DNA of 64,000 bases from Phymatolithon calcareum (taxonomy: Eukaryota; Rhodophyta; Florideophyceae; Hapalidiales). The DNA lies in assembly GCA_977006965.1 (NCBI GenBank), contig OZ345356.1, forward strand, positions 2,728,001 through 2,792,000, in the 5' to 3' direction. The notes under the pieces are model-generated. The model was not told where the DNA came from. It saw only the letters and a list, made by a program, of their open reading frames with translations, and did no database searches. The translations under genes and the position numbers were made by a program. Below, in pieces: positions 30,308 to 39,366 of the stretch; position 1 is the first letter of the stretch, and each line of letters begins with the position of its first letter.

Positions 30308-30493
30308 TTATGTAGATGTAGATTGGGAACAGAATACCATCTCGAGGCTCGAACTGTGCAATACCCCTGGTATGATTTCTGCGGCTATTCCGCGTTCGTA
30401 GCTAGCCAGTTTTCCAAGGCAATCACATATCCAGATTTCTATGTTGGCTCTGTTGACAACTTCTATCTCGATCAATCGGCTCAGAGTAGTCAT
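30308..30493 (-). pseudogene. ORF remnant MTTLSRLIEIEVVNRANIE, left copy
   Basis: A 61-codon frame identical to 31964-32149. A diverged third copy in the spacer (31,510-31,660) keeps MSTLRRLMQVEVLCRANVEN and the upstream DNA gaccgccagct. Retention of similar protein sequence suggests an old gene or transposon piece. Confidence 0.35.
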
Positions 30494-30796
30494 AATGAGT
30501 CCTTGTTGCCTTCTCTGAAGGCCGCTAGCTGGCGGTTCCCTGTTCCTAGTGATAATGAGCTCTCTCTATAGGTAGTAAGGTAATGTTAGGGTCTGGTGAA
30601 ACACTCGAAACCGTCAGAGGTGCCAGCGCGTTGATTTTTTAAAATAGACTTGCCCTCTCTGTCTCCTCTGAGACGGTACACAAAAAGCGTCTGTATATCC
30701 TTATCTAGTTAAATTCGAAACAGGAATGTCAAAATTAGAACTATGGCGGTCATGAGTGACCATACTACGCTACGTTAGACAACCGTTCGATGAGCT

Positions 30797-31234
30797 TGCG
30801 CAGTCTACAGCCCAAGCATTCATTTCCTCTCTGCAGACGTATAAAGATAACATACTCTGTTGCTGTGATGTATTTCTGTTCAAAGGCAGATTGAGCAAAA
30901 TCAGGTCAGAATGGCTAGGAGCTTAAATCTTCTCATTTGGCCGTTCTATTCCTTCTCATGATTCAAAGATCAGAACATGCAAACTGTGAGAAACGAAACG
31001 GACCTAAACAATGAAAATATTATTTAGTGAGGTAATAGAATATGAATATCGGGTTTTAGAATCTATCGAAATATCAGGGCTTTGCAAATGAAAGTTCACA
31101 TGCATTTACAGTACATATCAATTTTGCAAAGACCTACAGGCACCTTAGGCGGCTTCGGTATTCTCACCTGTCTAGGGCACAGGCGGCCCTATAATTTCCT
31201 GGCTTCCTATGTAGAGAACTCGAGAGCTGATTAG
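30797..31234. other. Palindrome spacer, left half; no gene
   Basis: AT-rich sequence with no credible ORF. Nothing recognised. Confidence 0.4.
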
Positions 31235-31500
31235 TGCTAGAATAGGGGAAATTGTAAGTTTTTATTTTGGAAGCCCTCAACGCCACAGATGCCAACACTA
31301 GAAGAGCTTCCCCCATATTAATGTCGCATTCTCTGAGAAGAACATACCACACTGTCTTTCTTCCGTCGTTATAATCTCTAAGCATTGTTTCGAGTTTCTC
31401 GAGAAGTATACTCCCTCGTTGGCAATTCGCGACATTGTGCCTCAACATCCCATGCGTCCCGTGCTTCGTCATGTTCACAGACTTGTCTGCCGTCATTCAG
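31235..31500 (-). pseudogene. LINE-2-like 3' fragment in palindrome spacer
   Basis: aggggaaattgtaagtttttattttggaagccctcaacgcc matches LINE-2 copies a and b. The minus frame LEKLETMLRDYNDGRKT...ALRASKIKTYNF corresponds loosely to the LINE-2 C-terminus. Confidence 0.6.
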
Positions 31501-31509
31501 GAGTCTTTG

Positions 31510-31660
31510 GAGCCCTCGGTGCACGGAACGGAAGACCGCCAGCTGGTGGTCTGCAGTGCATGCAACTAGGACGCACTATGTCCACTCTACGACGATTAAT
31601 GCAGGTAGAAGTGCTCTGCAGAGCAAACGTAGAAAATCCAGACGGTAAAAGGGCTAATGT
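31510..31660 (+). repeat. Diverged third copy of an arm segment
   Basis: accgccagct...ctgagccgattgatcgag-like sequence of the arm (31,920-32,030) reappears here as accgccagct...ctacgacgattaatgcag, followed directly by the right arm. It is a degraded duplicate next to the inner boundary. Confidence 0.6.
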
Positions 31661-31963
31661 AGCTCATCGAACGGTTTTCTAACGTAGCGTAGTATGGTCA
31701 CTCATGACCGCCATAGTTCTAATTTTGACATTCCTGTTTCGAATTTAACTAGATAAGGATATACAGACGCTTTTTGTGTACCGTCTCAGAGGAGACAGAG
31801 AGGGCAAGTCTATTTTAAAAAATCAACGCGCTGGCACCTCTGACGGTTTCGAGTGTTTCACCAGACCCTAACATTACCTTACTACCTATAGAGAGAGCTC
31901 ATTATCACTAGGAACAGGGAACCGCCAGCTAGCGGCCTTCAGAGAAGGCAACAAGGACTCATT

Positions 31964-32149
31964 ATGACTACTCTGAGCCGATTGATCGAGATAGAAGTTG
32001 TCAACAGAGCCAACATAGAAATCTGGATATGTGATTGCCTTGGAAAACTGGCTAGCTACGAACGCGGAATAGCCGCAGAAATCATACCAGGGGTATTGCA
32101 CAGTTCGAGCCTCGAGATGGTATTCTGTTCCCAATCTACATCTACATAA
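31964..32149 (+). pseudogene. ORF remnant MTTLSRLIEIEVVNRANIE, right copy
   Basis: Identical to the left-arm copy at 30308-30493; the same caveats apply. It ends about 100 bp upstream of the peptide gene start, in its probable 5' region. Confidence 0.35.
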
Positions 32150-32253
32150 AGCTCAACTTGAGAGACAGATGAGAACCGAAATCCAAGCCCAAGAAAGTCA
32201 GCAGAACCAAACAGAGACCGGTACACGGATCCGAACGTAAAATAAGAGCGAAA

Positions 32254-32481
32254 ATGAAGTTGAGCATTTTCTTTGCCTTCCTGTTCCTCACAGTCGCTGC
32301 TGTGACTGCGCTTCCAGTTGCAGAAGATGAGAAGCTCAGTGATGTTACCTCAGTCAGACCCATTCTTCCGAAATGTCATCATTCAGCACGTGCTTGTCTC
32401 GCTTACTGCTGGTGCGAAGGCAGTACAACCTGGTGCAAGAAAGGCACCGGTGCTCACTGTTTCCGTTGGTGCAATTGCTAA
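32254..32481 (+). CDS. Secreted eight-cysteine peptide, right copy (75 aa)
   Basis: Same protein as the left-arm gene, on the plus strand: signal peptide to about residue 20, acidic spacer, and a core with two C-x6/7-C-x3-C-x-C modules ending in the terminal Cys75. The core holds Trp at 53, 60 and 72 and five Lys/Arg against one acidic residue, suggesting a cationic extracellular peptide with up to four disulfides. The start is the first ATG after a stretch without upstream in-frame ATG. A candidate aataaa lies at about 32,659. The two genes diverge head to head about 2 kb apart, so gene conversion can keep them identical. Confidence 0.8.
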   Translation: MKLSIFFAFLFLTVAAVTALPVAEDEKLSDVTSVRPILPKCHHSARACLAYCWCEGSTTWCKKGTGAHCFRWCNC

Positions 32482-32879
32482 GATCGGCATTGAAGTGCTC
32501 ACGTGCTGAGCAAACGGTGAACCTATGGCCGGTGTCAATTCTAGATAACTTCTCGCTGAACGGCTCTGGAATCTTTCCGGCATCAAGGCTAGACAATTTC
32601 TTGCTGAATAACTAAGTAAACGAGATTCTTTGCATTTAATTATTGCTTTTATGAACGAAATAAAGAAAATTTCAAAATTCTTTGTCAACTACTCTCTAGG
32701 GCCGGTGATCCTTCCTCAAATACCCGAAACACCAATCGAGCTACCAGCCTAAGGCACTACTCTCGAAAGCTTGGCAGGTCATCGAAAGTGTGCACAACAA
32801 TAAAATACTTCAAGTTTTAATAAGATACAGACAGGTTTCGAAAAGTCATCCGGGTGCTGCATTGTCATCCTGAACACTA

Positions 32880-33179
32880 TTGCAGCCATCGGACAGGCCA
32901 CAGACACCTTGCTGTCCTGGACCTTTTGAAAGCCTTCCATACCATAATAATAATGAATGTTTACTGCCCTATGGAGCTAGAAATCACTGCGTCTATTTTT
33001 ACTTCTACTTAGATTACGGCAGGGTTTTCATCCTGCAAGATAATTGCAAGCATACTTCTCTGCCTGCCGCTCTCATGATAAATGGCCTCGCAAAGGACAG
33101 ACTCTCCAAAGAGGGCAGCTCCTGGACTAAGCGAGCAATCAACGAGCTCCTAACCACGTTTCAGGCTGCGCACAAGTAG
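32880..33179 (+). CDS. Hypothetical 99-aa ORF, right copy
   Basis: Identical to 29278-29577. It lies downstream of the peptide gene and upstream of the T-family element that forms the outer arm end. No homolog recognised. Confidence 0.3.
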   Translation: MQPSDRPQTPCCPGPFESLPYHNNNECLLPYGARNHCVYFYFYLDYGRVFILQDNCKHTSLPAALMINGLAKDRLSKEGSSWTKRAINELLTTFQAAHK

Positions 33180-33229
33180 GGACTGCCCACAACCTCAAAT
33201 CACAGCATACAACAGGACTGGGGAGTACT

Positions 33230-33411
33230 TTTTCCCCTCGAGGTCCCGAAGAAGACCAGACGTGGGTTTTTATAATCCACTGAATCGTATTAAACTAAGA
33301 AGAAAAGATAGACAGAATCCAGCCAAACTCTCTTGACATTAGGAAGTTGCCTAAAGCGTCAAAAATGCGTTGGTAACTTTTAAATAAAAATCTACATTTC
33401 TTCTTCTTCTG
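33230..33411 (+). repeat. T-family retroposon, near full length
   Basis: tttcccctcgaggtc, cagacgtgggttttta, gacagaatccagccaaa, gttgcctaaagcgtc, gttggtaacttttaaataaaaa, ttcttcttct end. It overlaps the outer boundary of the inverted repeat; a partial match (29164-29226) marks the other side. Confidence 0.78.
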
Positions 33412-33599
33412 CCTACCGCTTGTCATTCGACGATTATACGCGAAACAACTGCGATAGGTTCGATACGATGCCTAGGTATGTGCTGTCTTGACTTCTTAAT
33501 CACCGACGCTCAGCCGCACTAGTGCTTCCCACAGCCTTTTGTCATCTGCCACCGCCGGATGACGGAAAGAACGACTTCTCTTGAATAAGGCCACACCGC

Positions 33600-34531
33600 A
33601 AGGATAGGATTTGTTCCCAGCTCTGTGCAGCATATTCATGGCTGTCCTCGCAGAAGGACTGTCGAGAATCTCTTCCCATAACTCAGAATCTCCTTCAACG
33701 TTCTTAGCTGACGACGTCATCCTTCGTCTATTGTGCCCCAGAGGGACGCGAAAGTTCCTTGTCATTTGGTTCAGACTGAGTATCAGTCACTGGAATGATG
33801 GGGAGCACAAAGCAGGAGAAGATATGTTCATTTCACTTGAAGAACAAGAGGTAGACTTTTCATTCACACTCGCGAACAGAATGAGAGTAAGCGAGACGTC
33901 ATGCTTAGGAGTTTCTATTTTCTTCTGACAGTGCGACAGAAACATCTACAATCTTAAGATTCGACGCAGCCAATCATTGGCTGGCAGCGCTGGCAAACAT
34001 CGGCCTCCACGCTCGCGGATACTGAAATCCCAAGTTCATACGACTTTAAAAGGCACTTGTGCGACCGATGCTAGAATATCTACTCTCGATCATCGAGGTG
34101 ACAGATCGCATTCAATAGGCACAGCTCACTCTCGAAGGAATCCTTTATTCATGACTTTTTGGTTCTTGGTGCAAGAACATTAAATCAGCATTCAGAGTCA
34201 TCTGTCGAATCGAATCGCTTCATCTTCAGCAAGCGTACATCGGCTTCAAATTCATCAGCAATCAGAAACAGCGAAGAAAATATGCCTTAGGACTTCCCAG
34301 CACCAAAAACGTCTGACGAAAAACAACGCGTCCAGCGACGTGCTCCAGAAAGCTCTCCTATGCAAGACGTTGGAATCGTTGGCAAGACATACAGAAAATC
34401 GCGCATTTGACCCCTCGCTAAAAGATATGTCAATCCTCATTTTTAAACGATTTCTCTCAGAGCACGAAGAAACTGGGTTGCAACGTGCAGTCGACGCAAT
34501 CAAGGAGATCTGTCCCAAGAACGCGAAGTAG
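33600..34531 (+). pseudogene. LINE-5 RT and C-terminal fragment
   Basis: The plus strand contains FLADDVILRLLCPRG (motif C, xADD), then VSETSCLGVSIF. After frameshifts come LANIGLHARGY, KALVRPMLEYLLSI, LEGILYS and FRVICRIESLHL, collinear with KALVQCRWEYAI...AEGLFYS...RALCRI of LINE-2. The final 63-codon frame (34340-34531) is mostly charged. It contains several stops and is a dead copy of a family distinct from LINE-1 to -4. Confidence 0.7.
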
Positions 34532-34945
34532 AAATGTAAGAAACTTGGCTTAGCGCTGTACCAAGCATCACAGGTGCTAAATAGACAACAATAGCTAGCA
34601 CGAAACTTAAATCCATCCTTTCTTCAATTTTTCCAGCATTGACAAGGGTTCTGAATGCAAAACAGCCTTTTTAATGCAGAATTTTTGATTAAACCGGGGC
34701 ACATGCTGCACTTTTTACAAGGACCGTGCTTTTTGTTTCTTTGTCGGCTTTATTTTTCACGAAAATGGTAGAGAAAATCCGCACGACTGAGATCTGCAAC
34801 GGTCTAGATACTTTCGTGCTTGATTAGAATGATGGAATCAATCTGAATTTGCTCGTACATCGACTTTGTACTCGGAGTATTAGTATATGTGTCATCTAAA
34901 GGAGGGGTTACCCTTCAGATGCCGCTCGTCGTAAGCGGAAAGGAC
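34532..34945. other. No gene recognised
   Basis: AT-rich DNA between the LINE-5 fragment and the CENP-B-like fragment; nothing recognised. Confidence 0.4.
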
Positions 34946-34946
34946 T

Positions 34947-35076
34947 GTGGAGGAAGCATTAGTCGAGTGGGTGCATGACCAATTCGCAAGAAATATCTGT
35001 ATCAGTGGCGATCATATCAAAGAGCTAGGAAGACGTCTGCTTCCGAAAGTGAACGCAGAGCTGCCAGAGGGACTCC
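34947..35076 (+). pseudogene. CENP-B/Tc5-type helix-turn-helix fragment (pogo/Tigger-like)
   Basis: The plus strand reads VEEALVEWVHDQFARNICIS then GDHIKELGRRLLPKVNAELP. This matches the second helix-turn-helix of CENP-B and pogo/Tigger transposases (E-xx-L-xx-W-hydrophobic ... I-xxx-A/G-xx-L). The frame runs straight into the 35,065 hairpin and is lost, and no DDE domain follows. Short, so moderate confidence. Confidence 0.5.
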
Positions 35077-35127
35077 TACCCTAGCCGGTATTTTCAGAAA
35101 ATGCCGGCTAGGGTAGGAGGCCCTCTG
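35065..35127. repeat. 63-bp hairpin
   Basis: cagagggactcctaccctag pairs with ctagggtaggaggccctctg; stem about 29 bp with two mismatches around a ttttcagaaaa-like loop. It truncates the CENP-B-like frame. Confidence 0.82.
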
Positions 35128-35154
35128 TATAAATTTGAGTCAAACAATTATTAT

Positions 35155-35943
35155 AAGGGGAATTTAGTAAAATGACCACGTAGTTTGCCGTATTTACTAA
35201 AATGACCACCATGCATGGGTGTTGTTATGATTATAGCTTTGGTGTAATGCGGGGCAGCATAAAATTATGGGGTCCAGAAATAACATCAGTTTATTGATCG
35301 GAGGGGGGCTGAGAGGGCCGCTGGGGCTCAACAGCTTCCTTGCAGGAGCGCTTATTATGGCCAGGTTTGTTACATTTCTTACACGTAACGGACCGGTCAG
35401 ATGCAGAGCCAGCTATGAGACGCCTTTTTTTAGGCCTTCCTGGCGGGCGCCTAGTAACCGGAGGAATATCGGCATGCTCTGGAAGTGCACCACTTAGATC
35501 CGGTAGCGGTGGTATAACTATTTCTCCTTTATAAGAGCTGACTTTAGGATATTCTTGGACTGGAAAAGAGCACCAATATCAATTTCGGTCGTAAACGGCC
35601 TGTCCATTGTCGAAGACGGTAGCTTGAATCGGATGGTGTACCGAAAAATCGAAATCGGCAAGGTCGCCGAGCGGCTTTATTGGGACAAAACTGTGGAAAT
35701 GTGGGACATGGCGATCTTCGAACAAATTGTTCCGTTTCGTCCTAGGGCAGATCCGTTTTACAACCCTAAATAACTGTAAGATCAAGACGTTGGCACCTGG
35801 GCATGTATCGGTCTCAACGGACCTGAGTGATGGACCGTTTGCTGGATGCTGACAGAAAAGTACAGGATCATAACTACACCCATGCATGGTGGTCATTTTA
35901 GTAAATACGGCAAACTACGTGGTCATTTTAGTAAATTCCCCTT
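35155..35943 (-). mobile_element. Mutator-like non-autonomous DNA transposon (789 bp) with ~80-bp TIRs
   Basis: The TIR aaggggaatttagtaaaatg... is mirrored at the right end (...cattttagtaaattcccctt) with two or three mismatches over about 80 bp. Each TIR itself holds two copies of taaaatgaccac. The flanks attat (35150-35154 and 35944-35948) may be the target duplication, though 8-11 bp is usual for Mutator-like elements. It encodes part of a transposase on the minus strand. Confidence 0.8.
35291..35896 (-). pseudogene. Mutator-like transposase C-terminus with zinc knuckle
   Basis: One minus frame of 201 codons with a single internal TGA (35579-35581). After the stop it reads WCSFPVQEYPKVSSYKGEIV, IPPLPDLSG, TRRPPGRPKKRR and CKKCNKPGHNKRSC, a C-x2-C-x4-H-x4-C knuckle. 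This order (Y..Y, IPP/D, PPGRPKKxR, knuckle) is the usual C-terminus of plant MULE transposases. The MULE DDE core is absent, so the element is an internal-deletion derivative. The first 105 codons begin inside the TIR and have no recognised match. Confidence 0.75.
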
Positions 35944-36282
35944 ATTATAATGACTGTATGATAAACCTGTATATCTGCAAATGGATCTTTACATAGTGGC
36001 GTTGCAGTTAGAGAGGGACTTACAGAGGGCGAAAATTAGAAAGTTGACAATGTTTTGATTATATTCAGTACAGAATTACTGTACGAGAATAACGGACTAT
36101 TAGTGCATCCAGAAAAAGAGTGACGCTCGTGTGATCAAACTCATTTCTATTGTTCAACATAAATCGGACTCAGAGCCTCGACGGAGAGCGTATTTTCTCG
36201 CACACCTACCAATCGCGCACCTTTATTTTAAATTTCACACCAATCACTTCGCCATACAATCATCTGCACACCATTCAGCCAC

Positions 36283-36560
36283 TCAGCTTTCTTCGATATC
36301 ATCACGACGCTCGCAAGTTGTTTCTACCAAAGGCCAAAGAAGGCATGCCATTCGTTGGATGATTGATATGGTATCATCATCCGGAATATCTGCCCTAATA
36401 GCGGCGTCCAGAATTTCCGCGCCGTTTTCTGAGGAACAGACAACAAAACTAAGCTGGTAAATTGAAAAAAAGCGTATCAATGGTGGAAGGCAAAGGAGGC
36501 GTACCTTTTCGTAATTCGCCCAATATGTAGAACCGCTTCACTGAACTTATCTTTGTTTGG
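36283..36560 (-). CDS. Possible spliced gene, last two exons (low confidence)
   Basis: On the minus strand a candidate intron has donor aaaag|gtacgcc (about 36,503) and acceptor tgttcctcag|aaaac (about 36,433). Joining them preserves frame FYILGELRK|ENGAEILDAAIRADIPDDDT, continuing IIQRMACLLWPLVETTC to a stop at 36283. The acceptor is preceded by a pyrimidine-rich tract. An upstream in-frame stop soon follows, so more introns or decay are needed. No family is recognised. Confidence 0.3.
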
Positions 36561-36869
36561 TGTCAAAATACTGTATTGCTGTGCTTGAGTTGAAAATCGT
36601 TCGAGCGTTGGAACATTTCAAGGATGACAGGAGACAAAGGACACTTTTGCGCATAGGCCGATGCGAAACAGAGGTGCGGCCGCCTTTACTTATTCATTAA
36701 ATGAAATATAGCGACTGTCCTGCTCTGCAGTCCACAGACAAAAACCTTGCTTGCTTCACAGTTTTTCCAGGAGTACTCACAAGCGACCAGGAAATTCCCA
36801 AGTAGAGTGTCTTCTGAGAGTACGTTCGCGTGAACCGATAAATTGCGAACGCATGCTTCTGCCGTAAAA

Positions 36870-36920
36870 GAGGGGAAAGAATACGGTCATACATCATGTA
36901 TGACGGAATTCTTTCCCCTC
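36870..36920. repeat. 51-bp hairpin
   Basis: gaggggaaagaatacggtca pairs with tgacggaattctttcccctc around atacatcatgta. The ends resemble the cccctcga start of T-family elements. Confidence 0.78.
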
Positions 36921-36924
36921 GATG

Positions 36925-37179
36925 CATCGTTTTTTGTCCGAAACTCCGAAAAATCAACTCTACAGTACTTCCGTGTCCGTCACTTCATATTTACACTGGA
37001 GGAGCGAAATCTCTGAAATTCCGGAAAAAACCGAAACCTTACCAGGTTACAACCTGCCATCTGAATATTTTCGCTTTAACCTAATTTTTTGCAACATTAC
37101 TGTAATCATACTAATGGGTTTGTACCTGATTTGGCGAGGGCTCAAATACAGTTCGAAAATGACGTTCAACCCTGGTTAA
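36925..37179 (+). pseudogene. Single-TM C-terminal ORF, possibly truncated
   Basis: Frame SETPKNQLYS...LPSEYFRF, then a membrane span (LIFCNITVIILMGLYLIW) and a short basic tail ending FNPG at 37179. It starts right next to the 36,870 hairpin, suggesting loss of the N-terminus by that insertion. No family is recognised. Confidence 0.3.
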
Positions 37180-37189
37180 TGAGGGCGTC

Positions 37190-37580
37190 TTCGATACGAC
37201 CGGCAAATGAATTTAGGTATTGCATGTATGTTTTCTGCGGCTCCTGAGGTGACTTAGGGCAGTGGAATGAATTTAGAAACTAAATGCATGTTCTCAGTGC
37301 CTCCTGAACGAGCCTGGGGTGGCACTGATACGATTGACAAATGAATTTAGTTCTTGACCGTGTGTTTTTGCCTCTTTAGCTAACCGGAGGCGAAATATGT
37401 AAGACTGACAAATGAATTTCGCGATCAAGCGTATGTTTTCTGTGCCTCCTGAACTAACTTTTGGCAGCATTTACGCAGTATTGATGCGGCAAATAATTTT
37501 ATGTTTTCTGTGCCTCCTCGACAGATTTTAGGCGGTGCTTATATGGTCGAAACTGAATTTATGTATTTAGGGCTTTCTAG
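37190..37580. repeat. Degenerate tandem repeat, unit about 75 bp, five units
   Basis: Each unit contains caaatgaattta and, about 25 bp later, atgttttctgtgcctcctga followed by a ggc(a/g)(g)tgct-like phrase. Units are diverged and variable in length. Confidence 0.75.
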
Positions 37581-37686
37581 ACCTACTGAATTTATGGCGA
37601 CAGATGCAGGAGATTTTCGCGAGTGACAGTGGCGTACTTAAGAGAGCTGTCTGAAATTTGCGGAGGATTGTCCCCTTCTGACACCT

Positions 37687-37820
37687 GCAATGTTCTCTCT
37701 TCGGGGCTTTGACCCCGGAGAAGCAAATATACAGTTTTGAACCCACAAAATCAAGTATGCAATGTTCTCTCTCCGGGGCTTTGACCCCAGAGGAGCAACT
37801 ACGCAATGTTCTCTCTCCTA
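37687..37820. repeat. Short tandem repeat with hairpin units
   Basis: Starts of gcaatgttctctct at 37,687, 37,759 and 37,803; the first two units share cggggctttgacccc, which forms a stem with a tttga-type loop. Confidence 0.75.
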
Positions 37821-37834
37821 GTTTTGACCTCACA

Positions 37835-38690
37835 AAAGCAATACCCTTTTCGAAGAACACTCTTTGTTGGAGCAACACGGCAATCTTCTCGGATGTGCCA
37901 GCTCAATCCTGCCATTACATACCTCTTGAGATCATACTCTGCGTGCAGACCACCAAGGATGGCATACACGCCTCTGCATGACAATTGCCGCCGGTGACCT
38001 GCATGGATCGATACCCTTTGTTATGTCTCTGCGCCACATCCGGTGCCAGCCGAGAAGCGACTACGCGCGACGACATCCGGGAGTCGATCGAAAGCGCTCA
38101 AGACTGTCTTAGCGCCGCAACCAGTAGCAGTCGAGAAGCAGCCCCGCGCGAAGGCGTTCCCGCGCCGACCGAAGCCGCTCGAGACAGTTTCGACGCTGCA
38201 AACAACGGCAGTCGAGAATCGGCCACGCGTGAAGAGGTTCCCGCGCGAAGCGAAGTCGGTCAAGACAGTCTAGGCGCCACCACCGGTGGCAGCCTAGAAG
38301 ACGGCTTAGACCAGCAATGACAGGGCCAATGACGTCTTCCGGATGTGTTTCGATGCGACCATCGCATCGGGTTGCGCCACGCGGCGCTGCGCTGCGAGGG
38401 ACCGAACTTCTGTGCGTCGGATTTACGGGCGCGTGCACCCGGCGGCGTTTGAAGACGTGGCGCCACGCGGCGAAGGGTGGAAAGCCTGCACAACAGTCTC
38501 ACCACCGTGCGCTGTCGCCAGCAACTGCTTCAGAGTCCGAAACTCGCCGACCGAATTCGCTGCATCAAGCCGAATGCCGAAGAAACCTTGATCTCCAGCG
38601 CACGCATTGCAAGCTTGTAGACGCAAAGGCACGGATTACCGAACGTGCCTGGACCGAGACTTGAGCGCGCGTAAGGCAGTGAATCGCGTT
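37835..38690 (+). repeat. R repeat copy 3, with three regular 81-bp units
   Basis: Collinear with copies 1 and 2 but free of insertions. From about 38,056 three 81-bp units lie in one open frame (37985-38320) and give a 27-residue periodic pattern SREA(A/T)xR(E/D)...(D)xLxAAT. The distal GC-rich end (gcgccacgcggcgctgcgctgcga; gaaaccttgatctccagcgc) matches 10,200-10,450. No known domain is recognised; this could be an ORF1-like region of a LINE, since LINE-4 sequence follows directly. Confidence 0.75.
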
Positions 38691-38704
38691 AATGACACGG
38701 CTAT

Positions 38705-38970
38705 AGCATGCAGGATGTAAAAAAAGCTTCGAGAGGTGGGAATTAATGTTCGAGGAATCAAAGCGGAGACAAGTATCAGGATCTTTAACTCACTACTAGT
38801 CCCGAAATTGGAGTATGCCCTGCACGTGACTTCAACGACAAACCGATTGTTCTCCGAAATGGAGTCCGCAAAGGGCCTGTTCTACAAAACTGTTTTCGGA
38901 AAATATGTCGTGCAGCGCCGGGACAGAATACGAATGTTGACATTGACAAATTCACAAGGGGAATAGCAAA
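38705..38970 (+). pseudogene. LINE-4 C-terminal fragment, second copy
   Basis: The frame reads INVRGIKAETSIRIFNSLLV, LEYALHVTSTTNRL and SAKGLFYKTVFGKY, matching LINE-4 at 21.95-22.2 kb (GFQPVTCIRIFKSLILP, EYALHVTSLTKRL). It ends at a TAG at 38,964. It follows R copy 3 without a visible gap. Confidence 0.7.
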
Positions 38971-39366
38971 TATTCTAGCAGGACCCAGCAGCAATGCTGC
39001 AATGGAAAATATATTTTACAGGCGTACAACGATTAACCGGACTTACCAAAGTGCCCGGAACAGCACTCTGAAGTGCACAATTTGGAACCTACAGCAGAAA
39101 GTCCTCAAATCAGGGCTTTGAAGAGCTGTATTCAGCACATGGTTCAAAATTTGCTCGTCCATATCTTACTATGGTAAATACTCGAGGTGATGGTCATGGT
39201 TCGTTACGGGACGCGAACAAGCGAATTTTACGAATTGCCTCTCATCGATCACAACGCAGAGCGTTGCAGTCCGCCTTAATTTCCTTGTCGGTCGCTATAA
39301 TTTGCGTACTACCGGTGCGAGAATCTACGGCAGAACTTGCAAATTCGAATCGTTTGTTCTGGACAG
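38971..39366. other. No gene recognised
   Basis: Short frames only, between LINE-4 debris and the Tnp2 module. Confidence 0.4.

Larger units (their letters stand above)
29164..30796 (-). repeat. Left arm of 1,633-bp inverted repeat
   Basis: Position x pairs with 62457-x in the right arm (31661-33293). Inspection of several stretches showed essentially complete identity inside, with one mismatch near the inner end (30,780) and about six clustered in the outer 60 bp. Contains the minus-strand cysteine-rich peptide gene. The 864-bp spacer is 30797-31660. Confidence 0.93.
31661..33293 (+). repeat. Right arm of 1,633-bp inverted repeat
   Basis: Reverse-complement partner of 29164-30796. The outer end lies inside a T-family element (33,230-33,411): the matching block stops at cgtattaa, after which the right flank continues the T element and the left flank does not. 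Confidence 0.93.

Noticed and set aside
37190-38300. Tandem arrays considered as a CRISPR array
   Set aside because: Units are long, diverged and contiguous without unique spacers, and the context is eukaryotic.
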